Source of the DNA: Hippophae tibetana
Taxonomy: Eukaryota > Streptophyta > Magnoliopsida > Rosales > Elaeagnaceae
Length of the DNA: 64,000 bases
Assembly (NCBI GenBank): GCA_037013495.1
Contig: CM072807.1
Span: 2,329,001-2,393,000, forward strand
Direction of reading: 5' to 3'
The position numbers and the translations under genes are program-made. The first letter of the stretch is position 1, and each line of letters begins with the position of its first letter. The notes beneath the pieces were generated by a model. It searched no databases. It worked only from the letters and a program-made list of their open reading frames with translations, and was not told the origin of the DNA. This document shows, piece after piece, positions 20,491 through 33,045 of the stretch.

Positions 20491-23400
20491 GTATTCCACT
20501 AATTTTTTGAAAAATGAAGTTTAATATCAATTTTGCAAAAATAAAAATAAAAATAAAAAATTTAGGGGTAAAATTAAAATTTAATTGAAATAAATAAAAA
20601 ATATTTTAAAAAACATATATGTGTCGGTAATAATGATCAAATTAGTGAGATCGATGGTGGTTAATAGAAACATAGCGTCACAAAGCTTGGGGCTTTTTAA
20701 TTTACAATTATAGTTTTATCCCTCTAAAAAAAACCTAATATAAATCCCTCATTTCCTTTCCCTTCCTCAATCTTTCTGAGTCCTCCCTTCGTCTCCAGTT
20801 CTACCACTTGTTGTCTCGTTGCTTCTTTAGTCAGTTTCATACCACCGTCGTCGCTCAACTCATTTGTTGCAACAAATCAAGCCAAATAACTCCACTCCAC
20901 TTCAGCCAGTAAATGTTTGATTTTTATTTTTTTGTTTACTTACGATGAATTTAAATATTTGTAACTTTTATACGATTACATCCATGTATAACAATCTTAA
21001 TATTATATTCATGTATATTACAATATTAGAAGGGAAAATTCAAATATATTTCATGAAAATTTTACCAAATTAATAGAGAAAAAAAATTTATCAAAAAATT
21101 TGAATAAGAGAAATTAATTTTGATACATTTGAAACCCAAATACTTGTCGCGACTCATCATGTATTCGTTCATTATTATACCTTTCCAACTAGATAAACTT
21201 CTCTATCTATAACATAGGTTAAAATAAATAATTCCTCTATTCTTTTGATTATTTGTAAATTTGTATAAGGTTATAATGGAACATAATATAAAAACTCAAA
21301 ATCAACCAAAACTTTTTATTTTTTTTAAGAAAATAGGAGCGAATCCAACAAAAATAAGTATGTCTATTGATACTATAAATCTTGACAAAACTCATTTCTC
21401 TAAATATCAAGGAAGCGAACTTGAAAAATGATATTAGTTTATTCTTAAAAGGATTCCAAATTTATGTTTCCCGATATGGTCATATCATGTTAATGAACAA
21501 GATGATGTTCGAAGGAAATATATTAACATGAGATCATATCAACTCAAATTAGATTTGTATCTAACTACTTTTTTTAGAAGCCAACACTGTTTGTTTCAAT
21601 ATTTACGGTTTACAAAATTTTCTTGGCTAAAATATTCTCCATAAAATAATAAAGTCTTTACTTTCCATGTGTTTGTTTTCGAATGTAATTCTCCAAAGCA
21701 TCCAACATTCACTATTAAAGGTTACAGAGATGAGATTGTAAGAGAGTTGATAATAAAAATAGATATGATATTTTCACTCATGAAGGGGATCCAAATACAT
21801 CACATAATATTGTTATGCAACAACGTCATGCTTTGAAAAATCTAGAGATACATATTGACAAAGTGATCCATGGAAAATCTTCACAACAAATAATTGAGAA
21901 TCGTTTACGACTCAAGACTTCAGTAGAGACCATTAAGTGGCTCGTAAAGTAAGCATATGTTTTTAGAGGTCATGATGAATCTACCATATCATCTAATCGT
22001 GGTAACTTTATTGAGATGAACATGAAGTAATTGATGAAAATATTGCTAATGTTCTATTAGATTGTGCTCCACCAAATACAAAATATACTTCAGAAATGAT
22101 TCAAAAAGAGACATTAAATATTATTACAAATAATATTTGGAAGAAAATTTACCAAGAATTTAATGATGCAAAATTTTGCATGCTTGTTGATGAGGCTATT
22201 GATGAATTTACTAAAAAGAAAATGGTAATTATCTCAAGGATATAATAGTACTAATAATATGCGTGGTGCATGAAAAGAGTTGCATATTGTCTTCAATTAG
22301 CATGGGTTATAGCATTTAAGGATGTTCGTGATGTGTGTGCTTTCATTCTAAAGTTAAACTTAATTGTTAATTTTGTTAGAGTTTTAGTCAAATGTTGCTT
22401 AGAACTTAAATTTGTAAGAGAAATTAAATCAACATAGTTGTTAGACTGTGGAGAACTTGAGATTAGAAGTGGAGATAATCAAATTTGTATTTTACAACGG
22501 CATGAAGTTACAAGGTGCAATTCTCATTTTGTTTTTGTCAATAGCTTAATTGAAGTATCTGGTGCAACATATACTTTTCTTGATATTATTGAGAAAAATG
22601 AGCCTATTTATAACATAAGGGGGAAAGTTAAATGGGTGCTCAAAGTAATTAGATGTTTTGAATTTATTTTTATTTTTCTTTTAATGGAAAAAATTATAGG
22701 CGTTATTGACTTTCTATGTCATGTTATCATTTTGTGATAATGCCTATATTAAGACAACTATTATGAGTAATATTTACTTAGACGATATACGTCGATCATG
22801 TTTCGAAAAAGATCATCTCACAATAAAATATTATTATCAAGTTAACATATTCAATGATGTAATTGGTTTTAAATTAATAAAGATAAATGAGAGATTTTTA
22901 AATAATGCAATGAACCTTTTCACTTTCATTATTTTAAGTCATTCAACATTGAAGATATTTACAATCTTACAAAGATTCAAAGTTTCAAGAAATTTCATAT
23001 TTTCCAATATTGTTATAGAAATTAATTAGAGATAGGTGATCAAAGATATATTTTTTAATTGATAAAATTAATTCATTTAATATTAACTCTTCTTATATCT
23101 ACTACAATTGAAAAACATGTATTTTCAATTATGAATCTTATTAAAACATCTCTTCAAAACAAAATGTAGGAAGAGTTTTTAGTAGATTGTATAATTTTTT
23201 ATATTGAAAGAGATTTTGTTAAAAATATTGATTCAAATTAAATTATAGATGAATTTTATACTTTGAAGCATGTTAAAGCTACACTTAAATAGTTTTTCTA
23301 CTATCAAATGTAAATACTCACAAATGTGACATCATTTTCAAGTAAAGTTTAAATATTTTTTAATTATTTTAATTTAAGTTATTGTTATTATTACTATTAA

Positions 23401-23899
23401 TAAATTATAATGTTTATAAAATTTTAATAATTGTATTTAATTTTTATTCATATTAATAAATTATGAAAAGCTTAAACTTTAGTCACCTAACAAAAACTTC
23501 CCGCATATTGTTTTTTATTTGTTTTTTTAAGAAAATATTATATTAATTTTAAATTTCATTGATATAAAATACCTCGTATTTTCAAAATAATGAATAATTT
23601 TTACCATGTTTCTTATAAAATTTTCATAAATCTCAAATTTTTTAAGAATTTTGCGACAAAAACGACAACGATGGGTCACCAAACCACCTAGGTTCAACTG
23701 GTCGACACTAGTTGAGGAGGGACGTGGTGGCAGTGAAAATAACTTATGGGTGTTGGTTCATGGTGGCAGGGAAGGGGAGAGAAAAAAGATAGATATGTCT
23801 TTTAATGTTTTTTTTCTTTCTTATTTTAATTAAATTCATATTCAATTTCTCGAAAAATTAAATTGTACGAAATTAAACTTTGAAAAAATTAGTGGAATA
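20491..23899 (+). mobile_element. degenerate hAT-superfamily element with inverted-repeat flanks
   Basis: An imperfect inverted repeat brackets the region. The left side starts tattccactaattttttga at 20492. The right side, read inverted from 23899, starts tattccactaattttttca. Weaker matching continues inward for roughly 130 bases (to about 20625 and 23770). Inside lie a TATA-like word and pyrimidine-rich leader at about 20720-20910 and then hAT transposase remnants (21430-23310). A convincing 8-bp target duplication was not found. The arms are longer than typical hAT ends, so the true element ends may differ. Confidence 0.6.
21430..23310 (+). pseudogene. hAT transposase remnant (ZMYM1-like, DUF4371 type)
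   Basis: Frames broken by stops and shifts show, in order: an N-terminal TTF/ZMYM-type block at about 21450-21700 (NEQDDVRRKYI, YQLKLDLY); a GHDES block followed by E-M-I-Q-K-E-T and VDEAIDEF at about 21960-22230, as in DUF4371; and a C-terminal dimerisation block at about 23100-23290 (EKHVFSIMNLIKTSLQNKM). This order is that of plant zinc-finger MYM-type protein 1-like hAT transposases. The block between about 22240 and 23080 is partly recognisable. Many stops make it non-functional. Confidence 0.8.
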
Positions 23900-26000
23900 T
23901 ATATATTTAACAAAAATACATTTTTATCTTTAATACACTTGTTATCTACCATTTAAATTACTTTTAAGGATATTTTTTTTCATTTTTAAAATTGATATTG
24001 ATTGAGATGTGAAAACAACCACACAAAAAAAAAAAAAACAAGTGTAACAATATCCTCACCCTATATGTATTTAACTAAAAAAAATTAATTACTACACGAA
24101 ACTGCACAAAAGGATCTGGATAACCTTTTTACAGTTCATACTTTCTTTTTTTGGGTTTGAGATTAATATAAATATTATTTATAATTAAAAATAAAATAAA
24201 AAAATACATTTTAAATAAAAATATTAACTTATTAATAATATTATTGAAGATTTAATGATAACATAGATAAAGATTAAATTTATGATTATTGTAATTTTTT
24301 TAATATATATATTTAAATTGTATATTTTAATTATTAAATGTAAATACCATATCTTGGTTTTGCATCTCAATTTTCTTGGTAAGCCTGCTCATTCATAACA
24401 TTCATAATTTAGTTGGTAAGGTCAGGTCCAAATCTCATATCCAAAATAAATGCTTATTTTTTTTGGGGAAATAAAAATCTTTGACAAAATTCTGATGTAT
24501 GTTTAAGAAATGTGGATTGGAACTTTTTTTTTTAAAAGTAAATGGATATTTGTTGATTATTGAATATTCAAATCCTCTCCTTCACGGGGGATGGTCCTTA
24601 AGATTGAGACTTCTGTTTAAAAGTGCATGTAGATTTCATGTATAACTTAAAAAAATGCTAGAAGAATAAGCACTACTCAATGCAAAAGTTCTAATTTTTC
24701 TTCTTCTTCATAATATGGCGTAAAATATAAAAACTTAGTCTACAATTGAAAATGTAACTGTTTCTTGGCCTATTACCGTGAATAGAAGAACATGCCTTCT
24801 AGGAAATGTAACCGTTTCCGAGACGAGATTTGGTTGGACCTATTAGTAGTTTCATTTTTGATGCTAGATGCAGTTTTTGCTCCTATTAAAACTTCAGATG
24901 TGATGAACTTGAGGTTTATATGTAACTTGCATGGAAATATACACTCCAGTTTAGAAATCGAAAAATGGAAGACAATATTGGATGAACTTTGTCTTTGGCC
25001 AAGTCATCCGTCTATACATTTTTGTATCAATGACTTAAAGTCCATACTACTTTCATGAAAAATATGATACGTATACCTAAGCAAAGAAATACATGGCATC
25101 TGAATCATCTTCAACCTCGTGTTATCCATTGCAGGTTCGGATACTAACTAGAATGCTGTCTTGTTTGATATTGATACTGTATTCTGCAACTAAGTGATTA
25201 GGAGAAGACTAGTTTATGTGCTTGCGAAAAAAGGACAAGGAAAAATCATATTGGCATGTTAGTAGCTAAAAATAAGAATGCTTCTGTAGTGATAAGTCTG
25301 GGCATAATATTGCCTTGATAAAGCCACTTGAAAAATCTTGGATCAGTGTTGTCTAGAACTCAGGTGGATCATGCATCACAAAGCAGATCTCGAGAAATTT
25401 TCCTGCAGTCATGAGACGGATTCCAGGATGAAGCCTATATGTCAATTTAAACTCCAGCAAGAACTACATATTCTAGATTTAATCTCCACTCGTCCGACAC
25501 ATGATTTACTTGACAACAAAAAGCTTGGCTTAACAGGAGATTGGTTCGCTTGACATGCACATGGCAAGGGCCAAGGGGCAACCAATACCACGACTATTCA
25601 TAAAAATGTGTAGAATGAAACATCTTTTATGTCCCCCAAGCACCTTAAGAAGACCAAAACGAAAAAAAGAGAGGAAAAAGTACATCAATCATTCAAAGGT
25701 AGAAATAAATTTTGTAAGATATCAGCATATTGTAAATGATTGTCAAATGGAACATACTAGACGAAAGAGCACTTCTATATATTACAACCACAATTAATGT
25801 GGTAGTTTCTCATTTGATATAGCTATATGAGTCCGATTATACTTATCAATAATATTATATTACATCAGTCATGACTTATCACAAATTTGTAATAAATAGA
25901 CTTTTTCTAAACGAAATTAAGGCACTGTTATCCAAATTCTTGAAGCAACTATTAGTAGTATACTTACAGTGAAAGAAGAAAAAAGATGTTACCTTATTAT
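23900..26000. other. intergenic DNA between the hAT element and PSAT 3' end
   Basis: The first 700 bases are AT-rich and featureless. From about 24700 to 25800 base composition is more balanced and several short plus-strand frames occur (24792-25058, 25338-25553, 25555-25797). None resembles a known family and none joins by convincing splice sites. This could be a decayed gene or a non-coding transcript. Confidence 0.4.
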
Positions 26001-29000
26001 CTAAAGATAATGCAAGAGCAAATCAGCTGAAGGATTCTTTAGTCTGCAGCTCTGTCCCAAGTGTACATCCCCAAATACGTATCTGATCACCATGCACTTG
26101 GTTTAAAAAGTGCTATACATTTAAATAACTTGCCTAAAAACGGGGGAAGCAGGGAAGAAGACTAGAATCCTAACCTATATTCACAATACTCAGGCCATGA
26201 ACACCGAGCTTTTCCATAATCCCAGTAACAGTCTCCATCCCTCAAAGGTCCACGCTTGGCTGTTTTACATCATACATTAGGAAATTATGATCAAGGGAAC
26301 CACTGCCTCCCAAGCTCAACATTAGAGAGAGGTGCATGGTAGAAAAGGAAGAAGAAAAGATAAACCTTTGGTAACAAATTTTGATTTTGCATTAGGATGG
26401 ATGTCATGCCACATCTCCAGCCACAGCTCCCGCATTAGAATCGGTGATCTAACAATGTTTCTGTGATTTGCTACACGAACACAAGGTCAAATTACTCTCT
26501 TTAATATCTATCATGGTCCCGTAAATGTAAATGTTAAAGAGCGTAAGAGTATAAAACAGTGGAAAGTGTTACTGAAAATTTATATATTTGAATAGTTTGC
26601 CACAAAATGTTGAAAAGATAATAATTGGAAGATTTTAATAAACAAGCAAAGGAATTAAGGAACTACGCTACTCAAAACAGAAGAAACTAAAATTTTATAC
26701 GAAAAATTGATGCAAATAATTCTCAATCTTTTTGCTTATTGGCACCTTGGTACCTGATCACCTAAATTTAAGACTACCCAAACGTATTAAAATTAGACAA
26801 TGGACAAAGTCTAACAGCTATTAATTTTTTTACATGTTATCCCTTTTTAATGAGTCATGAGGAACATATGAATTCCAAAATTAAAAGTTTAACCATTGTT
26901 TAATTTTATTAGATTAGATATGTAAGTGTATGAACTTAAATGGTTGGCGATTAAAAGGTCAAACCACCAAAAGGGCTATTAACCTCAATCGGCCTCAACA
27001 ATAACCTGATGTACTTCCCTCAAAAAATCAATTTTATATTCAAATTTCACCTTGCCAAAATAAGTAAATTTTTTGAGATTTATTGCAATCAAATTATATA
27101 ATTATAAAGCAGAAGTTTCTCCTCTTAAACCAACTCTCAAGTTAGCTCATGATGGGAAGGCTTTAGGCCCATTGAAAAAGATTCCGAATTAAAGATAATG
27201 GATCCAATATCTAACAGAGAATGAAGAGATGATGTGACTACTACATAATATTTAAAAAGTGTATGTAAGGGTTGAAAGAAAAAATTAGACTATCTCTCAA
27301 ACTAAACGAGAGTTTTAACTGGTTCATAAAAACAGAGAGTTGGATCCGCATCGGAAGGAGGATCGGGAAAAGAAAGCATGCAATGTATAAAGGGATACTA
27401 TTTTTTTCTCGATCTTCAAAGAAGACCGACTCCTCCTATTACTACTCCTTTAGGATACAGCTCAAACATTGTACATACCTTTATCCAGCTCCCAAACTGC
27501 TGTCCTCTTCCCTGGTATACTTTCAGAATCTTCATAATATGTTATATACTTCACCCTAGGGGACCTCGTCATATTGGCAACAATGTCTTCCTCATGATTA
27601 TGTTCCACGTTCAGCTCAACTTGCACATCAGACCCATCATGCTCTGACTAGATTTAGAAGGGAAAAAAACAAAAGAATGAAAGAAAGAACAAAATGAGTG
27701 ATAATAACTCCCGTAAATAAAGTTACCTTTACATGCAATGAGACTGAGACCTATCAAACTTACAAATATTTTGAATATGGAGTTGATATATCAATATTTA
27801 ATTGCTTAAGTGAAAACAAAAAAGTCAAATGCATAACAAAGATCAAAAAAGAAGGACGAATGAGAAAACAGTAAAAACCCTTGAAGTTGGAACAAGAAAG
27901 TATAAAATATTCTTTAAAGTCCAAGAAATCAAATAAAAAAATCAAGTTTATTAAAGCACACTGTATCTGAGACAAACTAATAGTAACACATCATAAAATA
28001 TCTTTGTTTAACACGCATACGAAGTAAACATCAATTTTATCTATTTAACGAATGTCTCCCCCCCCGGTAGGCCCTCCTTTTGCCTTCAAGAAGAGGTTTA
28101 GATTAACAGTTCATAGTATAAATGAAATATGTCTTCTACCTTAAAATATAAATCTGTACCTGAGGTGTCCTTGTTATGTTCACTTTTGGTCCAAGCCAAC
28201 TTTTGCACCAAGAAAGAGAATTATATGTAACCTGTCAATGAGTCTATTAACATGAGATGGCTTGCAATTTAGACATTAAATTATAAATAATAAACTAAGC
28301 ACAATAAACCTTCTATTTCGATAAATGAAAGTAATCACAGCAGCAGTCAAATATTTTTAACTTACTGTTTCATCCCCACTTGCAACCCCTGACTTTCCTT
28401 CAACAAGATTTCCAGACCTACAAGAACAATACAAAAATTTACTGCATATATTTTTTACTCGACCTTATGTCAGTTTATGTTATGTGCACTATAGTCCAGT
28501 ATAAAAAACACTAACCGTGAATATAATGATCCTTCGATCTCATAAATCACATCAGTAATGATCCAATTGTCAGGGTAAGGCTTGCCACTTGGTGCAAAAT
28601 AGTAGCCCACCTGTTTTGTCATTGCCGAGACAGCAATACTACATTAATCATAGCAGCATTGTGTTACATTCCGCTCGAATTGTCCCGCAAAATCCAAAGA
28701 AATGGTGGTTGCCTAAAGGATTTAGACTTTTCTACATGAGAAAGTCCTAGAGTGGCCTAGAGATGTCTAGTGAGAGCTAGAGTGGACTCAACTCAAGCCT
28801 TGAAGACTCTAGAATGCTCCAGAATATACTAGCATGTGCTTGAAGGTGCTAGAAGGGGCTGACATATTCTAGAACGTGCTGGATGATTCATGAAGGATGT
28901 AGAAGTCGCTAGAAGCTTACGAAATATCCTAGAACTTGCATGAAGGAACTAGACACTCCTAGAAGACTCCAAAGTTGGCTAGAAGGTCATAGAATCTTGT

Positions 29001-32000
29001 GGCATATTGTAGATAAAACTAAAACACTCTTGTACATTCTAGACTTAGAAAGATCTAGAAAGTTGTAGCATAGCCTTAAGCTAGGAGCCACACTATAAAT
29101 AGACCTATTGGTCCTCATTTGTATTCATCTTGGGAAATTCTAAGATGACTTCTCTAAGAGCAATACAAGACATTCTTTACAAACTCTCTCTCTAGTTCTT
29201 GCTTTGCTCTTGAATCCTCTAAATCTCTAAATCTCTTTCTAATCTCTTTGGAGTATTTCGTTCGGGTTAAAAGGCAGGCTTAGTGCAACGGACCGTGCTA
29301 AGTACCGCACGATCGCTAGTTGAAATTTAAGGTCGTGACAACTGGTTGTTAAGCATAAGCAGTTCAAGACCTAGCAACCGTCCTAGGAGTTAATATTGAT
29401 TCATACAAAAATAAATATAACATCATTCAGAACTTGCAACAGAGTAATTCTCAGAATATAGAAGTATTTTAACCAACCCATCCGTCATAAACAAGCCCAA
29501 CTGCCTAAGTAATTCATAACTCAAAGAAAAATAGGTGCACAATCTATTACTAGACTATATGATAAAAAAGAAACTATTACTAGACTAACTTTTGCTTAGC
29601 CTCATACCTATGCATCACCATGATGAAAACAATTGATTAAACTCACTGAAAAATTACAACTCTCGGTTTCCCAGGTGTATACTGATATGAATTTATGAAA
29701 AATATTTATCTATAAATGGTAACTTTGAACAGCCACGTGGACAATTCATTTAACGAGTCCAACCTATAAACATGTTTGCACAAGAAAAAAAAAGAAAATA
29801 AAAATTGTCATTTTATAATAATATACAATTTATGTTGAGGAGTTTAGCTTCTAGAATGCCATGTGAAACTTTGATATTTCTTTAAAAAGAAACAAAAGCG
29901 GTGGATTCTAATATCTCGAATCCTATATATATTTTTATTCAGGTTTTCCGACTTCTTCATTAGAAGAGCATTGCATATTTATGCAAAAAATAAAAATAAA
30001 ATGACACAACTAGACTACCAGTTTCCTCTAGTCATCAACAAATTGTATCAATGTAAAATCTCCGAATCAGTTAGGAAAACAAGAACATTGCTTCAATCAT
30101 ACATTCAGAAATATGCTTTTGATGAAAGAGAGAACAATAATACCTCTGTCTTTAAATCTAATCCATAGATGCAGAAAACATTTTTTATAGGTGGCCTGTC
30201 CCAAGGTGTAAGTGGATTTAGAACTGGATCACCATGATATGACCTGAAATAGACACAAACATTTCTATCATGGTCCTGCTCTAAAGCTGAATCAAAAATA
30301 AAATTTTTATTGTTTAGAGAAAACTTCAAATAACATTCAAGAATCTAGAACAATGTATTGGATTCAGAAAAACATAACAATGCTGAAAGTTGAAACATAT
30401 TTCACATTCAACATAAGAAAGACAGGCACAAATAACAATCTGTTAACAAGAAAAAAAGAACCCACTTTTGTAATTGGAACAAGAGCCTCCGGCTGTCAGG
30501 ATCATAATCCTCTATTGCTTTGAAAAGGGTTCCATCTGATATTTCTCGGGCAGAGAAAGATAACTGAGTTGGAAGACAACATTCCATGCTGGACAAATTA
30601 GTCTCAGATACACCAGTAATTGATGGATAGGCACCAAATCCTGCAACACGGGAAACAATACAAGGAAAGAGCTATGAAAACATGGTCAATAATAAGCTAG
30701 AGTGAGGTTCAAAAACTTACCTCGAACTGAAGGAATTTCGATATTTATGATATTTGTTGGCCATCCAGAAAAATTTGCCTGAAATTCCTGCTCATCACAA
30801 TGATATGTTTGATGACTCCTTTGGCTCCCCCCATAGAAATGCTTCCAGTAGACACTATCTGCTCTACAATACTTTGAAAATGGCAGCATCCATAAAGACG
30901 AAGCAAATGAATTTACCATCAAGCGAGCTGTACCCTGATTCTCGCCAAAACATACAATAAGCATGTGTTAAAATAGGTATTCATAATAAATTAAAATTAG
31001 CAGTTGTAAATACACGACTCGAAGACAAATCAATGATAGTATTATCAACTAATTCAGATTGTATTTTGTTAAATCCTTACAAGGACTTTTTTCAAAGCAT
31101 ACAAAAATGAAAAAAGGAAAACTAAGAATAAGAAAGAGACTTGAGAAAAAAAGTTTACAAGTTCGAAAACCATTGTCTTCTCAAGTAGCAACTCCTCGAT
31201 TAGGTTTCAAAAATCATTAAAGGGAAACCTCAAATACCAATTGTATTACATATCCGTGCTATTTATTATAACTTAAACAAGGCACAGTAAATTTGCTAAA
31301 TGCAATGTGGTACACAATCATTAAAAGGCCAAAAGGTAGGATAAAGAGAGTAACTATTCTTTCCTCCATTGGAAAGGGATGGATAGGCATGCCATGGTTA
31401 TATAAAGAATATGAAAGAAGAAAATCTTATATACAAAAAAATGGATAGATCAACAATAAAAACTCTATAAGAGAGGAAGAAACGAAGGTCTCATAATAAT
31501 GTAAAGAAAGTCAACCTCTGAAACCGGAATACCAAATGTAAATCCAGATAGAGTAGCTTTTACCATCTCAGCCGCACCAAGAAATGGAGTTCCTGATCAA
31601 CAAACACAGTAAAGAGAAATAAATAGCATGTATTTAAGGCTCTGGTAAGCTAACCTTTGAGGTATGTCAAATTTCATGCAGAGCCGCCATACCAACAGAA
31701 AAATAGGCATGGATATGTTCATCGAGCCATTGGATGTATCGCTTTGGTGCAATTTCAAGCTTTAGCCACTCCAAGAAATAGCGGAAGACAAGATTACCTA
31801 ACGAATGAGCAAAAACTATTGAGGGGCCTCCACGAAGTTTTAGTGCTGTTTCAAATGTCAATCTGCAAATAAGGACAAATATTTGAAAATTCTGGTTACC
31901 ATTAAGTACCTAGTTAAGTAAAACCATTCTAACATTCATTTTTTTTCAGGAGTACACATGCAGAATAACAATGTATTACTCAATTTTGATGACTACAGTA

Positions 32001-32910
32001 ATCTGAATTAACAGAGATACTACAGTAATGTTTACAGTTATTGAAGTTTGCAACGTGTGCACAGGAAAAGAAAAGGAATGACAGAAACCTTAATTCAGAA
32101 TCATGTACAAATTTTAGATCACAAGATCCCTGGAACAAACGATGTGAACTTTTTTTCTATGAGCATTGTAGCCGAAGATGCACTGAATGTCTATACACTA
32201 CGAAACCATCAATAACAGAAAAAAACGAGATAATATATACAAACTTGAGCTTGTGAAAATAAAGGTCTCGCTCCTCGAGTTTTGAAGGCGATAGTCTCCA
32301 ATCATAAGGAACAGCAATGATCGCATTAGCCTCAACACCAAACTCAATACACCACTTCACCCAATCTTTCCACACAGAAGACAGAGGACCTAAAAAACCG
32401 ATCATACTTCAATCGAATTCACTCAAAGCCACCAAACATAATCAAGTATACACTTCAAATATCCAGCTAGTTCATACCTGTTATGTAGCCTGGATCAAGT
32501 TCAGTTATCGCAGAAAGTCCACTGTCGGGCCTGGACTTGCATTCACGATGATCCGTTTGATTGTAAGGATCAAGCCACATGCATTTGAGCCAACAGTTCA
32601 TAGCAGAAAGAAGCTGAAAAACCAAACCCGCGAGAAAAAAATTCAAACACGGACAGTCAAGCTGAAAAACAAAGTACTGGAGCTTATTTCTTACTTTGGT
32701 GGAGTCAAGCCAAACCAAATCGAGAGGGTTGAAATCGAGAGGAGAATACGGACAGTCAAGGATTGACCATGCTCGAAGCTGAGTAGAAGCGAAGCCGGGG
32801 ATGATTATGCCGGAGAGCTTCGAGTGGCTGCCGGCGAAATCACCTCCTATTACGCCGGTGACTCGTAGAAGAAGGAAAGCGACGAGAAATTGAAGAAATG
32901 ACTCTCTCAT
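26001..32910 (-). CDS. PSAT1: phospholipid:sterol O-acyltransferase (LCAT family)
   Basis: Fifteen minus-strand exons keep phase: 32910-32695, 32613-32478, 32389-32245, 31862-31693, 31592-31516, 30934-30721, 30640-30466, 30243-30144, 28610-28516, 28417-28366, 28231-28160, 27647-27479, 26470-26366, 26259-26175 and 26082-26001. The product has 630 residues, against about 633 in Arabidopsis PSAT1. It moves an acyl group from phospholipid sn-2 to sterols, making sterol esters at the ER. An N-terminal hydrophobic segment precedes KLSGIIIPGFASTQLRAWS. The nucleophile motif reads FAHSLGN. FGDVHLGQSC lies near the C terminus. The ATG at 32910 puts the hydrophobic segment at the start; an in-frame ATG at 33045 would add 45 residues. 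The block after GDET reads VTYNSLSWCKSW, where I recall VPYHSL in relatives. Intron 8 holds an LTR fragment. Confidence 0.93.
28662..29340 (+). mobile_element. LTR fragment or solo LTR inside a PSAT intron
   Basis: The segment begins TGTTACATTCCGCTCG and ends GGTCGTGACA. It has a TATA box (TATAAATAG at 29094-29102), a pyrimidine-rich leader and a GC-richer 3' part, as expected of an LTR with U3, R and U5. It lies in the PSAT intron 28611-30143, antisense to the gene. Right after it, actggttgttaagc could be a drifted tRNA primer site. No second LTR, coding region or target duplication was seen, so it may be a truncated element rather than a clean solo LTR. Confidence 0.55.
28747..29061. repeat. 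CTAGA-rich irregular repeat in the LTR U3
   Basis: Thirteen CTAGA words, nine of them extended to CTAGAA or nearly so, occur in about 310 bases at irregular short intervals. They lie just upstream of the TATA box. Several form TTCTAGAA, which equals the heat-shock-element core TTCnnGAA. Confidence 0.8.
29341..30143. other. remainder of PSAT intron 8
   Basis: AT-rich intron sequence between the LTR fragment and exon 8, without recognised features. Confidence 0.5.
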
Positions 32911-33045
32911 TTGCTGTTGTGCGAATGAGAGAGAATGCTTTTGAGTAGAATTCAGACTCAGTAGCTTTGGAAATGAGACGCCAGTAGAGGAATTGTTATG
33001 ACTATTCTGTTGAGGCCTCGGGGACTTTTTGAAGTTTTTGAGCAT

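Noticed and set aside
23651..23833. 60-codon frame within the right arm of the hAT element
   Set aside because: It lies after the dimerisation block and overlaps the inverted-repeat arm; likely chance.
24792..25058. 88-codon plus-strand frame
   Set aside because: No recognisable domain and no supporting splice sites; not enough to call a gene.
32317..32766. 149-codon plus-strand frame across PSAT exons
   Set aside because: It is antisense to PSAT exons that have excellent family similarity and splice phase.
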